NCBI GenBank assembly: GCA_018335655.1
Contig: JAGXRX010000042.1
Span: forward strand, 1 to 58,212
DNA: 58,212 nt
Origin: Erysipelothrix sp.
GTDB taxonomy: Bacteria > Bacillota_I > Bacilli_A > Erysipelotrichales > Erysipelotrichaceae
Reading direction: 5' to 3'
Positions 45,577 through 53,568 of the stretch are shown in pieces. The notes under the pieces were generated by a model, which searched no databases, was not told where the DNA came from, and worked only from the letters and a program-made list of their open reading frames with translations. Numbering within the stretch: the first letter of the stretch is position 1; each line of letters starts with the position of its first letter. The translations under genes and the position numbers were made by a program.

Positions 45577-47301
45577 TTAAGCACTCTTTGCATTTTCATT
45601 GATTAGTTTTTCAAAACTATTAGGATGTAACTTCTCGATTGCTTTTAATGCTTGATTTAGTGCTAAAGTGTACTCACCATTTCTAAAGCTTAGTTCAACA
45701 CGATTAAGTTCTGAATCAAGATTTGGGCTGTGACTGCGATATTTGTTCGCAAATACAATAGCACTTTCAATCATTTCTACCATTCCTACAATGTTATTGA
45801 CATTGTTGTAAAGAGCATAGATATAATCAATCGCTTCATTCATAAGTTGATTTAAACGTGGTAATTCAATAAGTTCTTTTTCTAATAACTGATTAATTAA
45901 TACTGTCATTTGCTTAGCTTTATTTAAATCACCACTGTATGAGTCAGAAATAGCGGGTAAGCGATGTTTTTTGATCTTAACTTTTATCTCATTCACAATT
46001 AAATGAAGTTTAAGAAGTTGCTTACGAATACGCTCTTCATCTTCTTTTAAAGATTTAAGTGTAGTCAATGCATCATCAAGTGTCTTTAAGAGTCCTGAAG
46101 TTGTAGATGATGTCTCTTTTACGAGTGCAACACTAGTGGAAAACGGAACATGATCCTTGATTGATTTTTCAATTTCTTCAAGATTGATTTTCACTTTGCC
46201 TAAAGTATTTTTATGCATTGAAATGTCGAAAGTCTTTGGATTTGTTTGATATCGTTGTTTTAAAGCATTGAGTGCATGATCTAAATCATTCATTTTAAGT
46301 TCAATGCTTGGTAACATCACATCAATGTTTGAGAGAAGTGTATAAACTTGATCATGAGCGCTCACTTCATGAGCACAAGATTCTTTCATTTGATTTAAGC
46401 GTTTGAGACGTTCTTGATTATTCTTTGAAACATCCTCAACGATTGCGTTACGAAGTAATGCTAAGTCCTCTTTTAGTGTAGATGAAATTAGTTCTAGATT
46501 CTTAGGAATCATGAGATGTTCAACAGGAATATTTTTAGAACGACATGAAGCATAAAGCTTAGAAAGTTCTTCCATTAAGAGCGGAATTCTACCTTTGCAA
46601 TCCTTAATTAATTCTGGAAGTATATGAATTCTCTTCTCAAAGTCTTCGACAGTATGATGGATTTCAACCATTTTCAAACGTGCTTTTTCAAATTCTGAAG
46701 CTGCCATCCATGATTCAAAAGATTCAAACATGACTTCAATTTCACCAACAGTAAGCGTAAGCGTATCAAGTGAAAGCGACAACTCATTACTCTTTGAAGT
46801 AATGAAGTTCTTGCAATGAATAAAGGTTTCTTTAATGGATGTAATTTCACTTCGCTGTTCAAACTCATCTTCTAAAAGTAAATCTAATCGTTGATTCAAA
46901 TCCGTTACCAATGGCGTTAACTCTTTGATTGCATCAACAGCATCGTCAAGAAAAACCACTGCTTTAGAAATTGAGCCATATAATATTTCATCTTCTGTAT
47001 CTGACATTAAAGAAGTAACTACACCAAACTGTTCATTGATCATTTCAATGGTTTCGCTAGCATTCTTTACCGATGGAATAAGAGATTCATTGACTTTCGC
47101 AAGAGCAATTGCTTTATTAACTTTGAAATGTAATGGTATTGTTCTTAATGTGGTAAGTTGAAACTCTAATCCTTTGTATTTTTTCTTGAGTCGAGATTTT
47201 CTTACAGCTTGTAAGAACATTATTAAGACTACTAAAACAAGAGCCATAATAAGACCATAAAATACAAAATCATTTTGTAGATAGTTCAGTATTTGTTCCA
47301 T
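45577..47301 (-). CDS. ezrA: Septation ring regulator EzrA
   Basis: 574 residues. One N-terminal membrane helix (about 13-31, extracellular N-terminus) then a long series of helical, coiled-coil repeats, as in EzrA. EzrA regulates FtsZ ring assembly and links division to wall synthesis. GAGG lies 7 bases before the ATG. Identity rests on topology, length and repeat pattern; sequence conservation in this family is low. Confidence 0.85.
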   Translation of the reverse strand: MEQILNYLQNDFVFYGLIMALVLVVLIMFLQAVRKSRLKKKYKGLEFQLTTLRTIPLHFKVNKAIALAKVNESLIPSVKNASETIEMINEQFGVVTSLMSDTEDEILYGSISKAVVFLDDAVDAIKELTPLVTDLNQRLDLLLEDEFEQRSEITSIKETFIHCKNFITSKSNELSLSLDTLTLTVGEIEVMFESFESWMAASEFEKARLKMVEIHHTVEDFEKRIHILPELIKDCKGRIPLLMEELSKLYASCRSKNIPVEHLMIPKNLELISSTLKEDLALLRNAIVEDVSKNNQERLKRLNQMKESCAHEVSAHDQVYTLLSNIDVMLPSIELKMNDLDHALNALKQRYQTNPKTFDISMHKNTLGKVKINLEEIEKSIKDHVPFSTSVALVKETSSTTSGLLKTLDDALTTLKSLKEDEERIRKQLLKLHLIVNEIKVKIKKHRLPAISDSYSGDLNKAKQMTVLINQLLEKELIELPRLNQLMNEAIDYIYALYNNVNNIVGMVEMIESAIVFANKYRSHSPNLDSELNRVELSFRNGEYTLALNQALKAIEKLHPNSFEKLINENAKSA

Positions 47302-47316
47302 AAAAACCTCATGACT

Positions 47317-47322
47317 ATTGTA
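47317..47322 (-). promoter_or_regulatory. Extended -10 element for ezrA
   Basis: Minus-strand TGTTACAAT (TG-T-TACAAT), 15 bases upstream of the ATG. No good -35 is visible. Confidence 0.45.
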
Positions 47323-47350
47323 ACATAATTGTGAACCGTTGTTTGAAAAA

Positions 47351-47379
47351 TTGACAGTAAACAGTTGATGTGTTATTAT
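47351..47379 (+). promoter_or_regulatory. Promoter of rpsD
   Basis: Perfect TTGACA (47351-47356), 17-base spacer, TATTAT (47374-47379) preceded by TGT (extended -10). Confidence 0.88.
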
Positions 47380-47385
47380 TCACTA

Positions 47386-47554
47386 GCGTTTAATAATAGC
47401 GGAAGTGAGCTAGTATTAAGGACATGCGTTTATCAAACCTTATGGTCACCCCAAAGTAACCCTCTGCTAGGGCGAAATGAATAGGATAAACACCCCTTAA
47501 TAAGAAGACACCCTGTTGTTGTTTTATGAGCCATAAAACACAAGGAGGAATACA
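47386..47554 (+). promoter_or_regulatory. Long structured leader of rpsD (probable S4 autoregulation)
   Basis: About 170 bases between promoter and start codon. Visible pairings: ACTAGC near the 5' end with GCTAGT about 25 bases later, GTTTATC with GGATAAAC across the middle, and a last hairpin GTTTTATG/CATAAAAC (47521-47539) directly before AAGGAGG. In Bacillus, S4 represses its own mRNA through a structured leader. Equivalent function here is inferred from position and size. Confidence 0.6.
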
Positions 47555-48154
47555 ATGGCAAGAATTATTGGTAAACTAACCAAAAAATCCCGTCGATATG
47601 AATTCATGTTGACAGAACGTCCTACCGATTTAAGACGTACTAATGCACCTGGTGCAGCTAAAGATGCCCGTCGTGGTAAACTTAGTAACTACGCGCTTCA
47701 ACTTCGTGAGAAGCAACGTATTCGTTTCACTTATGGTGTTACAGAAAGACAATTCTACAACACATATTTGAAATCAGCAAAGATTAAAGGTGTTCATGGT
47801 CATAACTTCTTAGGAGTTCTAGAATCACGTCTTGATAACTTAGTTTATCGTGCAGGATTCTCCAACACACGCGCTGGAGCAAGACAACTTGTAAACCACG
47901 GTCACGTGCTTGTTGATGGAGCTAAAGTTGATATCCCATCATACATCGTTAGTAAAGGTCAAGTTATTTCATTTAAAGAAGGATCAGTTAAATTTGATAT
48001 CATCACTGAAGCTCTTGCGAGTGGACGTGCTGTTCCAACTTTCTTAAATGTAAACAAAGATAGCCGTACTGCTACACTATTGCACTTCCCAGAAAGAACT
48101 GAGATTGCAAACGACTTCAACGAATCACTCGTTGTTGAATTCTACAACCGTTAA
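47555..48154 (+). CDS. rpsD: Ribosomal protein uS4
   Basis: 199 residues. S4 domain in the centre (LESRLDNLVYRAGFSNTRAG, QLVNHGHVLVDG). N-terminal region has the RRTNAPGAAKDARRGKLSNY pattern and lacks the zinc-binding cysteines of some homologues. AAGGAGG precedes the ATG. Monocistronic. Confidence 0.98.
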   Translation: MARIIGKLTKKSRRYEFMLTERPTDLRRTNAPGAAKDARRGKLSNYALQLREKQRIRFTYGVTERQFYNTYLKSAKIKGVHGHNFLGVLESRLDNLVYRAGFSNTRAGARQLVNHGHVLVDGAKVDIPSYIVSKGQVISFKEGSVKFDIITEALASGRAVPTFLNVNKDSRTATLLHFPERTEIANDFNESLVVEFYNR

Positions 48155-48163
48155 AACTAAAAG

Positions 48164-48221
48164 CATATCTTAATTTAGATATGTTTCGGACTATCGACAA
48201 AGTATCGATAGTCCTTTTTTT
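48164..48221 (+). terminator. Terminator of rpsD (two hairpins)
   Basis: A first hairpin CATATCT/AGATATG (48164-48183). Then a strong stem GGACTATCGA/TCGATAGTCC (48188-48214) followed by seven T residues. The second is the terminator proper. The bases from 48222 to about 48384 hold nothing I can name. Confidence 0.92.
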
Positions 48222-48384
48222 ATTTTATGATAAAAGTGATGTTGAAATCCTAATTTAACAAGTATCCACTAAAATAATCAAAACGAATCCAAAAACCCAA
48301 TCAATACTCTCGATATCAATCATAAAAAAATGCTTTAAACTCAAAATTGACAACATTCAGGATTATTTTGAATGATTTGATCCA

Positions 48385-48418
48385 TATAAAAAAACTTAGT
48401 TCAAAGTGAACTAAGTTT
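48385..48418 (-). terminator. Terminator of the dehydrogenase operon, starting inside the coding sequence
   Basis: Minus-strand stem AAACTAAGTTCA/TGAACTAAGTTT (12 bp, loop CTT) followed by a T run and TATATGG. The first arm is made of the last codons of the dehydrogenase gene (stop at 48401-48403). Confidence 0.85.
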
Positions 48419-49564
48419 GGTTCTATTACTGCGCAATTCAACAATCGCATTAATAAGAGGATGATTAGAAGGTATCCCCCACAAATCAACTAGCGCATTC
48501 ACAATCCCAACTTCCTTTATCTTATTGTTTAAATATACTGCTTCATCATCTTCAGAGTAGTCAAACATTAAGGCATAATGGACAGATGTTTCAAAATGCT
48601 TACTATCACATTGATATTGATATAGCTCAAGTAGTGGTTTAATAAATCGATCATTAGGAGATAGTTTTCTCATTAATGATCGTCCAACACGATAAACCGA
48701 ATCAGTTATTTCAGGATTACTGAATCTTTTTAATGTTTTCTGTGCGTATTTTTCCAATTCATCAATATTGAATCCATGTTTTAACTCTAATAGTTTTGCT
48801 GCTTCAAGCATTTGGGAATATACATGTTCCATCACTTCATCATCTTGTAGTGCTTCACAAATCGTTGTATACCCTCTTTGATAGCCCATATAGGCAATTG
48901 CTGCATGACCTGCATTGACTAAATATAGCTTTCGCTCAATAAATGCGTCAAGTTTTTCAGTGAAAATTGCACCATCAATAAGCAGATCCCCTTTAGAAGT
49001 TAAAGAATCTATTACCCATTCATAGTAATCCTCAACTTTGACAAGTAAAGATTCGATATTATTTTGAATAGGAACAATACGGTCTACAGCAGAATTGGGA
49101 AACCCCACCCATTCACTAACGAAACTTTTTGCGGAATCATTTAAATATTTGAATATTTCATTTTTTAACAGTTCACTTCCACCAATGACATTCTCACAAG
49201 CAATAATGTTTAAATATGAAAATATTTGATTGTCATATTTTGCTTCAAGTGCTTTTGCAAACAATGGGGCAATTTTTGGAAGTATGTTTGGTCCTACTGC
49301 GGTTGTAATTAAATCTGAGGTTGACATGGTTTTGATTAATTGATCAGCATCTTTGTTAATATCAAAACATAGTTCAACATCCACGATATAACGTTTCGAA
49401 GGCATAGATAATGTTTCTACAGGGTACTTTTTACTTTCATTAAGTTGTTGAATCAGTGAAGCATTTACATCAGCAAATGAAACCTGATAACCAGCTTGAT
49501 TGAGTATCAATCCAATAAAGCCACGACCAATGTTTCCAGCACCAAAATGGCACGCCTTTTTCAT
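48401..49564 (-). CDS. mtlD: Mannitol-1-phosphate 5-dehydrogenase family protein
   Basis: 387 residues from ATG 49564, which matches the family start and follows the previous stop by 1 base; an in-frame ATG 6 codons upstream has no better ribosome binding site. NAD-binding HFGAGNIGRGFIG at the N-terminus, VGFPNSAVDRIVP, and the catalytic Lys region YLVNAGHAAIAYMG. It oxidises a hexitol phosphate to a ketose phosphate, probably the product of the neighbouring PTS. The true substrate may not be mannitol since two extra isomerases are encoded with it. Confidence 0.9.
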   Translation of the reverse strand: MKKACHFGAGNIGRGFIGLILNQAGYQVSFADVNASLIQQLNESKKYPVETLSMPSKRYIVDVELCFDINKDADQLIKTMSTSDLITTAVGPNILPKIAPLFAKALEAKYDNQIFSYLNIIACENVIGGSELLKNEIFKYLNDSAKSFVSEWVGFPNSAVDRIVPIQNNIESLLVKVEDYYEWVIDSLTSKGDLLIDGAIFTEKLDAFIERKLYLVNAGHAAIAYMGYQRGYTTICEALQDDEVMEHVYSQMLEAAKLLELKHGFNIDELEKYAQKTLKRFSNPEITDSVYRVGRSLMRKLSPNDRFIKPLLELYQYQCDSKHFETSVHYALMFDYSEDDEAVYLNNKIKEVGIVNALVDLWGIPSNHPLINAIVELRSNRTKLSSL

Positions 49565-49565
49565 A

Positions 49566-50132
49566 CTATTCAAGATTGGCATGATGCTGCCATAGTGATT
49601 TCAAATTAACATCTTTTTGCTTTATAATCATTAAAGCAACAATATCACCTAATAATAGAAGAGATTGTTCAAACAATGATGTCATGGGTTGTTGAGAAGT
49701 GATCTCATCCTCAAGATAAAACTTGGTTTGGACAGGAATGCGGACCATCAGATTAACTATTGAACTTAATTCGCTATTTGGATTAGATCCAATATGTACA
49801 ACTCGAGCTCCTAAATGATGAGCTTTTTTTGCGATAGCGAGAGGAAATAGCGTAGAACCACTTCCTGATCCTACTATAAGTAAATCTTTGTCGGTGAGAG
49901 CTGGCTCAGTAATCTCTCCAACGAAATGTGTATCAATCCCAAGATGTGCAAGGCGCTTGCATATGGATTGAAGTGATAACATGACTCTACCTACCCCAAC
50001 AAAGAATACTTTCTCTGCTGAGGTTATTTCATCAACGAGCTGTTGAACTGTTTCATCACTAATATGATTTAATGCTTGGTTTAGTTCACTAATTACAATG
50101 TCTTTGTTTTGTTTAAAAGTTGTTTGATTCAT
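49566..50132 (-). CDS. SIS-domain sugar-phosphate isomerase (6-phospho-3-hexuloisomerase-like)
   Basis: 188 residues. A single SIS domain with VFFVGVGRVMLSLQSICKRLAHLG and VGSGSGSTLFPLAIAKKAHHLGARVVHIGS, the pattern of the HxlB group. That group converts 3-hexulose 6-phosphate and fructose 6-phosphate. The usual partner hexulose-phosphate synthase is absent; the adjacent gene is a ribulose-phosphate-epimerase-type protein instead. Substrate unproven. Confidence 0.82.
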   Translation of the reverse strand: MNQTTFKQNKDIVISELNQALNHISDETVQQLVDEITSAEKVFFVGVGRVMLSLQSICKRLAHLGIDTHFVGEITEPALTDKDLLIVGSGSGSTLFPLAIAKKAHHLGARVVHIGSNPNSELSSIVNLMVRIPVQTKFYLEDEITSQQPMTSLFEQSLLLLGDIVALMIIKQKDVNLKSLWQHHANLE

Positions 50133-50133
50133 T

Positions 50134-50808
50134 TTACTTACCTAACGCTTTCATTGATGCTTTAAGATTATCTCTTGAGAGACAAGTTGTACCTAATACA
50201 AAGATATCAACTAAGCCATTCCCATAGTCATGAATATTTTGTGGTGATATTCGTCCATCTATAGAAATCTTTGTGTTTAGCCCTCGCTCTTCAATTAGGG
50301 ATCTTAACTCTTTGATCTTTCGATCTGCATAATGAACTTGACCCTCTTTTCCACTTGATGCGTAACCAGGATTGATAAGCATAAGGACAACCGTATCGCA
50401 TTTATCTAAAATATAGTCAAGTGATGAGAGAGGCGTTGAAGGTTTTAATGCAACTCCTGCCTTAATACCAGCATTATGGATTTTGTTAAGTAGACCGTCA
50501 ACGTGTTTAGCAGTTTCTAGTTGAAAAACTATTTGCTGGACACCAATTGAGATTAGTTCATCCACAAAAAAGTCGTAATCATCTGCCATTACATGGCAGT
50601 CAAAAAATAGATCTGTCTTGTTTCTTAATTGCTTAACAGTTTCAAATCCTAAAGGCATACTTGGACTAAAGTGTCCATCAAGGATATCCACATGAAGCAT
50701 CTTAACTCCTGATTCTTCAAGGTCTTTGATTTGAGACTCTAAATTACACATATCTAGCGTAATCAGAGAAGGCGAATAAATCTTGTGTTCGTTCCAAATG
50801 TTGTTCAT
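50134..50808 (-). CDS. Ribulose-phosphate 3-epimerase family protein (allulose-6-phosphate epimerase-like)
   Basis: 224 residues, TIM barrel. Family motifs SPSLITLD, LHVDILDGHFSPSMPLG with metal-binding His and Asp, CHVM, MLINPGYASSG, and the final IDGRIS with phosphate-binding GTTCLS. A second epimerase for the pentose pathway would be expected elsewhere. Its place in a hexitol operon and LxINPGYASSG variant favour a 3-epimerase acting on a ketohexose 6-phosphate, as in AlsE. That is inference. Confidence 0.82.
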   Translation of the reverse strand: MNNIWNEHKIYSPSLITLDMCNLESQIKDLEESGVKMLHVDILDGHFSPSMPLGFETVKQLRNKTDLFFDCHVMADDYDFFVDELISIGVQQIVFQLETAKHVDGLLNKIHNAGIKAGVALKPSTPLSSLDYILDKCDTVVLMLINPGYASSGKEGQVHYADRKIKELRSLIEERGLNTKISIDGRISPQNIHDYGNGLVDIFVLGTTCLSRDNLKASMKALGK

Positions 50809-50827
50809 TTTATTTCCTCGTTTCTTT

Positions 50828-52861
50828 TTAATTTCTTAATGCGAAATCACGTATATATGCTATGACTTCATGTTCATCATTGAATGTACCAATTAATTGC
50901 TTATAATCTGGTTCTCTTATTAGATTAGAAATAGCAACTAAAGCATCTAAATGCTCATGATGATCTGCTGAGCAAAATGCAAAAAATGATGATATACGGT
51001 GTTCATCATTGAACCATACAGGTTTTTTACATATGGTAAGAACAATACCCGTTTGAAATACGTTATCTTCATTTTTAGCATGAGGTATTGCGATACCGTC
51101 ATCAATCACCATATAAGATCCATAATTCTCAAAAGCATTAATCATACTTTCAACATAGTGTTCGTTTACATATCCATTAGTGACTAACATATCCCCACAA
51201 AGTGAGATAGCGGTTTGCCAATCAATTTCATCTTCAATAATAAGAATATTATCTGAAGGTAAAAACTTTATGAGGTTCAAATTAGGTGATTCTAAATCAT
51301 TAATGAGTGTATTCCCAAAGCGTGAAACCAAACTCTCAACAAGTTTTTTTCGATCAACAATTTGTGTATGTTCACTAATGATATCTGTGAGATCTGAAAG
51401 CAATATTTGTGACTTGCGATTAACCAAATAATCATCCAATTTTTCAAAATCAACAGTGGATAAGATTGGTTTAACATAGATTAGTGGAATAGGTTGTTCA
51501 ATGGCTAAGTCTTTGATCGTTGTGACAATCAAATCAATGTCCGAAAGATTGTCATAGAATGGTAAGAAGTGAGATGGAATACATTCAACAATATTTACCG
51601 AATAAACCTCGTTAAGCTGTTGTTCAAGTAAACGAGATGTCCCATAACCTTGCGAACAGACAATCAAAACTCTAATTTGATTACTATGAGTTGTATGATA
51701 TCGATTGATTGCTGCTTTAAAATGTAAAGTTATAAGCGCAATTTCATCTTTATCTGCAGTATGATTTGTAAAGAATTTTAGTTCATTAAGTACTCTTTGT
51801 GTAAGATCATACTCTATAGCAAAGTTCTGCATAATTTCATCAGTATCAATCTCACTAAGTTTAATATTGTGAAGCATTCGATACATGGTTGGTTTTAAAT
51901 GAGCTATTAGACTGTCATACAGTAAATGATCTTGATTGAGGTTAAGATTTATGTACTTACTGAAGTTTGCAATTAACTTCGTCACAAATAAGTTATTCTC
52001 AAACCATGTATTCTCTTTAAACTCATTATTAAATGAGTAGTGACTACCAATTAGTAAATCAGTAAATTTTTCAACTTCATTTTGATTGAATCGAATATCA
52101 AATGAATCTTCTAAAAGTTGAATGTGTTGATTAATAGTTTGAAACTCCAAACTTTTGGAAAGAAAACTTAAATGGTTTGAGAAAAGAATATTTTTCTGAC
52201 TTTTAATTCTACGAATTGCAATTATTAGGTAGTTTCTGCAAATCTGATAAGAATAGTCTGTTAAAAGCGATTTCAATTCACTTTGTATGGAATTCAAGAA
52301 TTGATCAATGGGCAAGAAAATGTAGTCAGTTGTATATTGGTTTGTAATATCATTCAAGGATCGTTGCTTTACTTCACTAAAACTATGATAGTCAAGCAAA
52401 ATCTGAAGTTGTACACTTCGAATAGATTCTTCTGATCCAATAAGATAGATACCATTGTTATCAAACTTGGTTTTCAAAGAATATCGTGCTAATTGACTTT
52501 CAATCTCCAATAGATATTGCTTTGCGGTAACACGGCTAATATCCAATTCTTGCGCCATGTGAGACAAGTTGATTGATTCTTCAAACGCAAAAACAAAAAG
52601 CATCCGGTATTTTTTAATACTTGTTAATGAAGATATATTATGTGGGTCCGCTAAGAATGATTTGATTACATCCATATTTTTTATGGTGTATGTTCCTCGA
52701 TCTAACTCAATTTGTGCATCTTTCAATTCTTGCATAATAAAATCCATGTAATAACGGATACTTCGAGGATTCAGTTGAAACTTTTTGCAAAGCTCATCTA
52801 AAGTGAGTGTATTACCACATTCAATTAAATATTCTAAAATTTCGAGTTCTTTGTTTTTCAT
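50828..52861 (-). CDS. MtlR/BglG-type PTS-controlled transcriptional activator
   Basis: 677 residues. N-terminal helix-turn-helix pair (about 1-140), two PRD regulation domains (about 175-390), an EIIB-like domain starting near residue 395 with Cys in VCSQGYGTS, and a C-terminal EIIA-like domain (about 530-677) with the His in GIAIPHAKNE. This is the MtlR architecture: the PTS phosphorylates PRD, EIIB and EIIA to report substrate. It diverges from the EIIA-EIICB genes and most likely activates them and its own downstream genes. TTAGGTAATGCG precedes the ATG. Confidence 0.93.
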   Translation of the reverse strand: MKNKELEILEYLIECGNTLTLDELCKKFQLNPRSIRYYMDFIMQELKDAQIELDRGTYTIKNMDVIKSFLADPHNISSLTSIKKYRMLFVFAFEESINLSHMAQELDISRVTAKQYLLEIESQLARYSLKTKFDNNGIYLIGSEESIRSVQLQILLDYHSFSEVKQRSLNDITNQYTTDYIFLPIDQFLNSIQSELKSLLTDYSYQICRNYLIIAIRRIKSQKNILFSNHLSFLSKSLEFQTINQHIQLLEDSFDIRFNQNEVEKFTDLLIGSHYSFNNEFKENTWFENNLFVTKLIANFSKYINLNLNQDHLLYDSLIAHLKPTMYRMLHNIKLSEIDTDEIMQNFAIEYDLTQRVLNELKFFTNHTADKDEIALITLHFKAAINRYHTTHSNQIRVLIVCSQGYGTSRLLEQQLNEVYSVNIVECIPSHFLPFYDNLSDIDLIVTTIKDLAIEQPIPLIYVKPILSTVDFEKLDDYLVNRKSQILLSDLTDIISEHTQIVDRKKLVESLVSRFGNTLINDLESPNLNLIKFLPSDNILIIEDEIDWQTAISLCGDMLVTNGYVNEHYVESMINAFENYGSYMVIDDGIAIPHAKNEDNVFQTGIVLTICKKPVWFNDEHRISSFFAFCSADHHEHLDALVAISNLIREPDYKQLIGTFNDEHEVIAYIRDFALRN

Positions 52862-52915
52862 CGCATTACCTAAAGTTATTATAGCATCATCCTAAAATTG
52901 ATGAAGTATAAGAAA

Positions 52916-52935
52916 ATTTCAAAAAAATTTGAAAT
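52916..52935. promoter_or_regulatory. Inverted repeat upstream of the PTS promoter (candidate operator)
   Basis: ATTTCAAA-N4-TTTGAAAT, a perfect 8-base inverted repeat centred 22 bases before the -35 of the PTS promoter. That is the usual place for an activator site, so it may bind the divergent regulator. Confidence 0.55.
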
Positions 52936-52946
52936 ATTCTTTGTAT

Positions 52947-52974
52947 TTGCAACAAAAAGACTCCATGTTACACT
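52947..52974 (+). promoter_or_regulatory. Promoter of the PTS EIIA-EIICB genes
   Basis: TTGCAA (52947-52952), 16-base spacer, TACACT (52969-52974). A moderate match, consistent with an activated promoter. Confidence 0.55.
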
Positions 52975-53000
52975 GTGATTGTCTAGAAAAGAGGTTAGCC

Positions 53001-53432
53001 ATGAATATTGTTTCTTACTTTAAAAAAGTTTCGAAGAAAGAAAGTGTTGATAACTGGATCGATTCAATTAAGGTCGCAGCGAAACCACTTCTTGATGCGG
53101 GATGCATTAATGAAAACTATATCGATGCGATGATTGATAATGTTAAGAACAATGGTTCCTATATTGTAATCGTGCCTTTTGTAGCATTACCTCATTCTAG
53201 AGCGGAGATGGGGGCATTAAAAACTGGAGTGTCAATATTAAAACTTGATCAACCAGTACTGTATCCAGACAATAAACCTGTTAAATTAATAATTTCATTT
53301 TCAGCTAATGATAATAACCAACACATGGAGCTATTATCAGTACTTGCAGAAGTCTTAATGGATGAAACAAAATTAACTGGAATACTAGAAACAAATGACA
53401 TACAACAGATTGAGAAGTTGTTTTTTAACTAA
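53001..53432 (+). CDS. mtlF: PTS EIIA component (mannitol/fructose type)
   Basis: 143 residues from ATG 53001, with GAGGTTAGCC upstream; the ORF extends 24 codons further up but through the promoter. EIIA-2 fold with phosphorylated His65 in VALPHSRAE. It takes phosphate from HPr and passes it to the EIIB of the transporter. Separate EIIA and EIICB genes are the normal mannitol layout in Gram-positives, but the order here is EIIA first. Confidence 0.9.
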   Translation: MNIVSYFKKVSKKESVDNWIDSIKVAAKPLLDAGCINENYIDAMIDNVKNNGSYIVIVPFVALPHSRAEMGALKTGVSILKLDQPVLYPDNKPVKLIISFSANDNNQHMELLSVLAEVLMDETKLTGILETNDIQQIEKLFFN

Positions 53433-53438
53433 GTTGGG

Positions 53439-53507
53439 AAAGATGTAAACATCTTTTACATAAGTAGCACTTGAAAATAATGATAAGTTATTTGGCCACT
53501 AACTTAT
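53439..53507 (+). promoter_or_regulatory. Two hairpins between EIIA and EIICB
   Basis: First, AAAGATGT/ACATCTTT (53439-53456) followed by TAC, too few T residues for a good terminator. Second, ATAAGTTA/TAACTTAT with a 9-base loop (53483-53507). They may adjust EIICB level relative to EIIA by partial termination or mRNA processing. Confidence 0.4.
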
Positions 53508-53568
53508 AGAAATTATGATCAAGATGATACTGTATTCATTGAATCATGAAAATTAAAGGAGAAATTGA

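Noticed and set aside
48222-48384. Possible small RNA or gene in the gap between rpsD and the dehydrogenase
   Set aside because: AT-rich, with no open frame of note, no promoter and no structure apart from the flanking terminators.
50134-50808. Hexulose-6-phosphate synthase paired with the SIS isomerase
   Set aside because: The HVDxxDGHF and NPGYAS motifs are those of the ribulose-phosphate 3-epimerase family, not of hexulose-phosphate synthase, so a formaldehyde-fixing RuMP pair is not supported.
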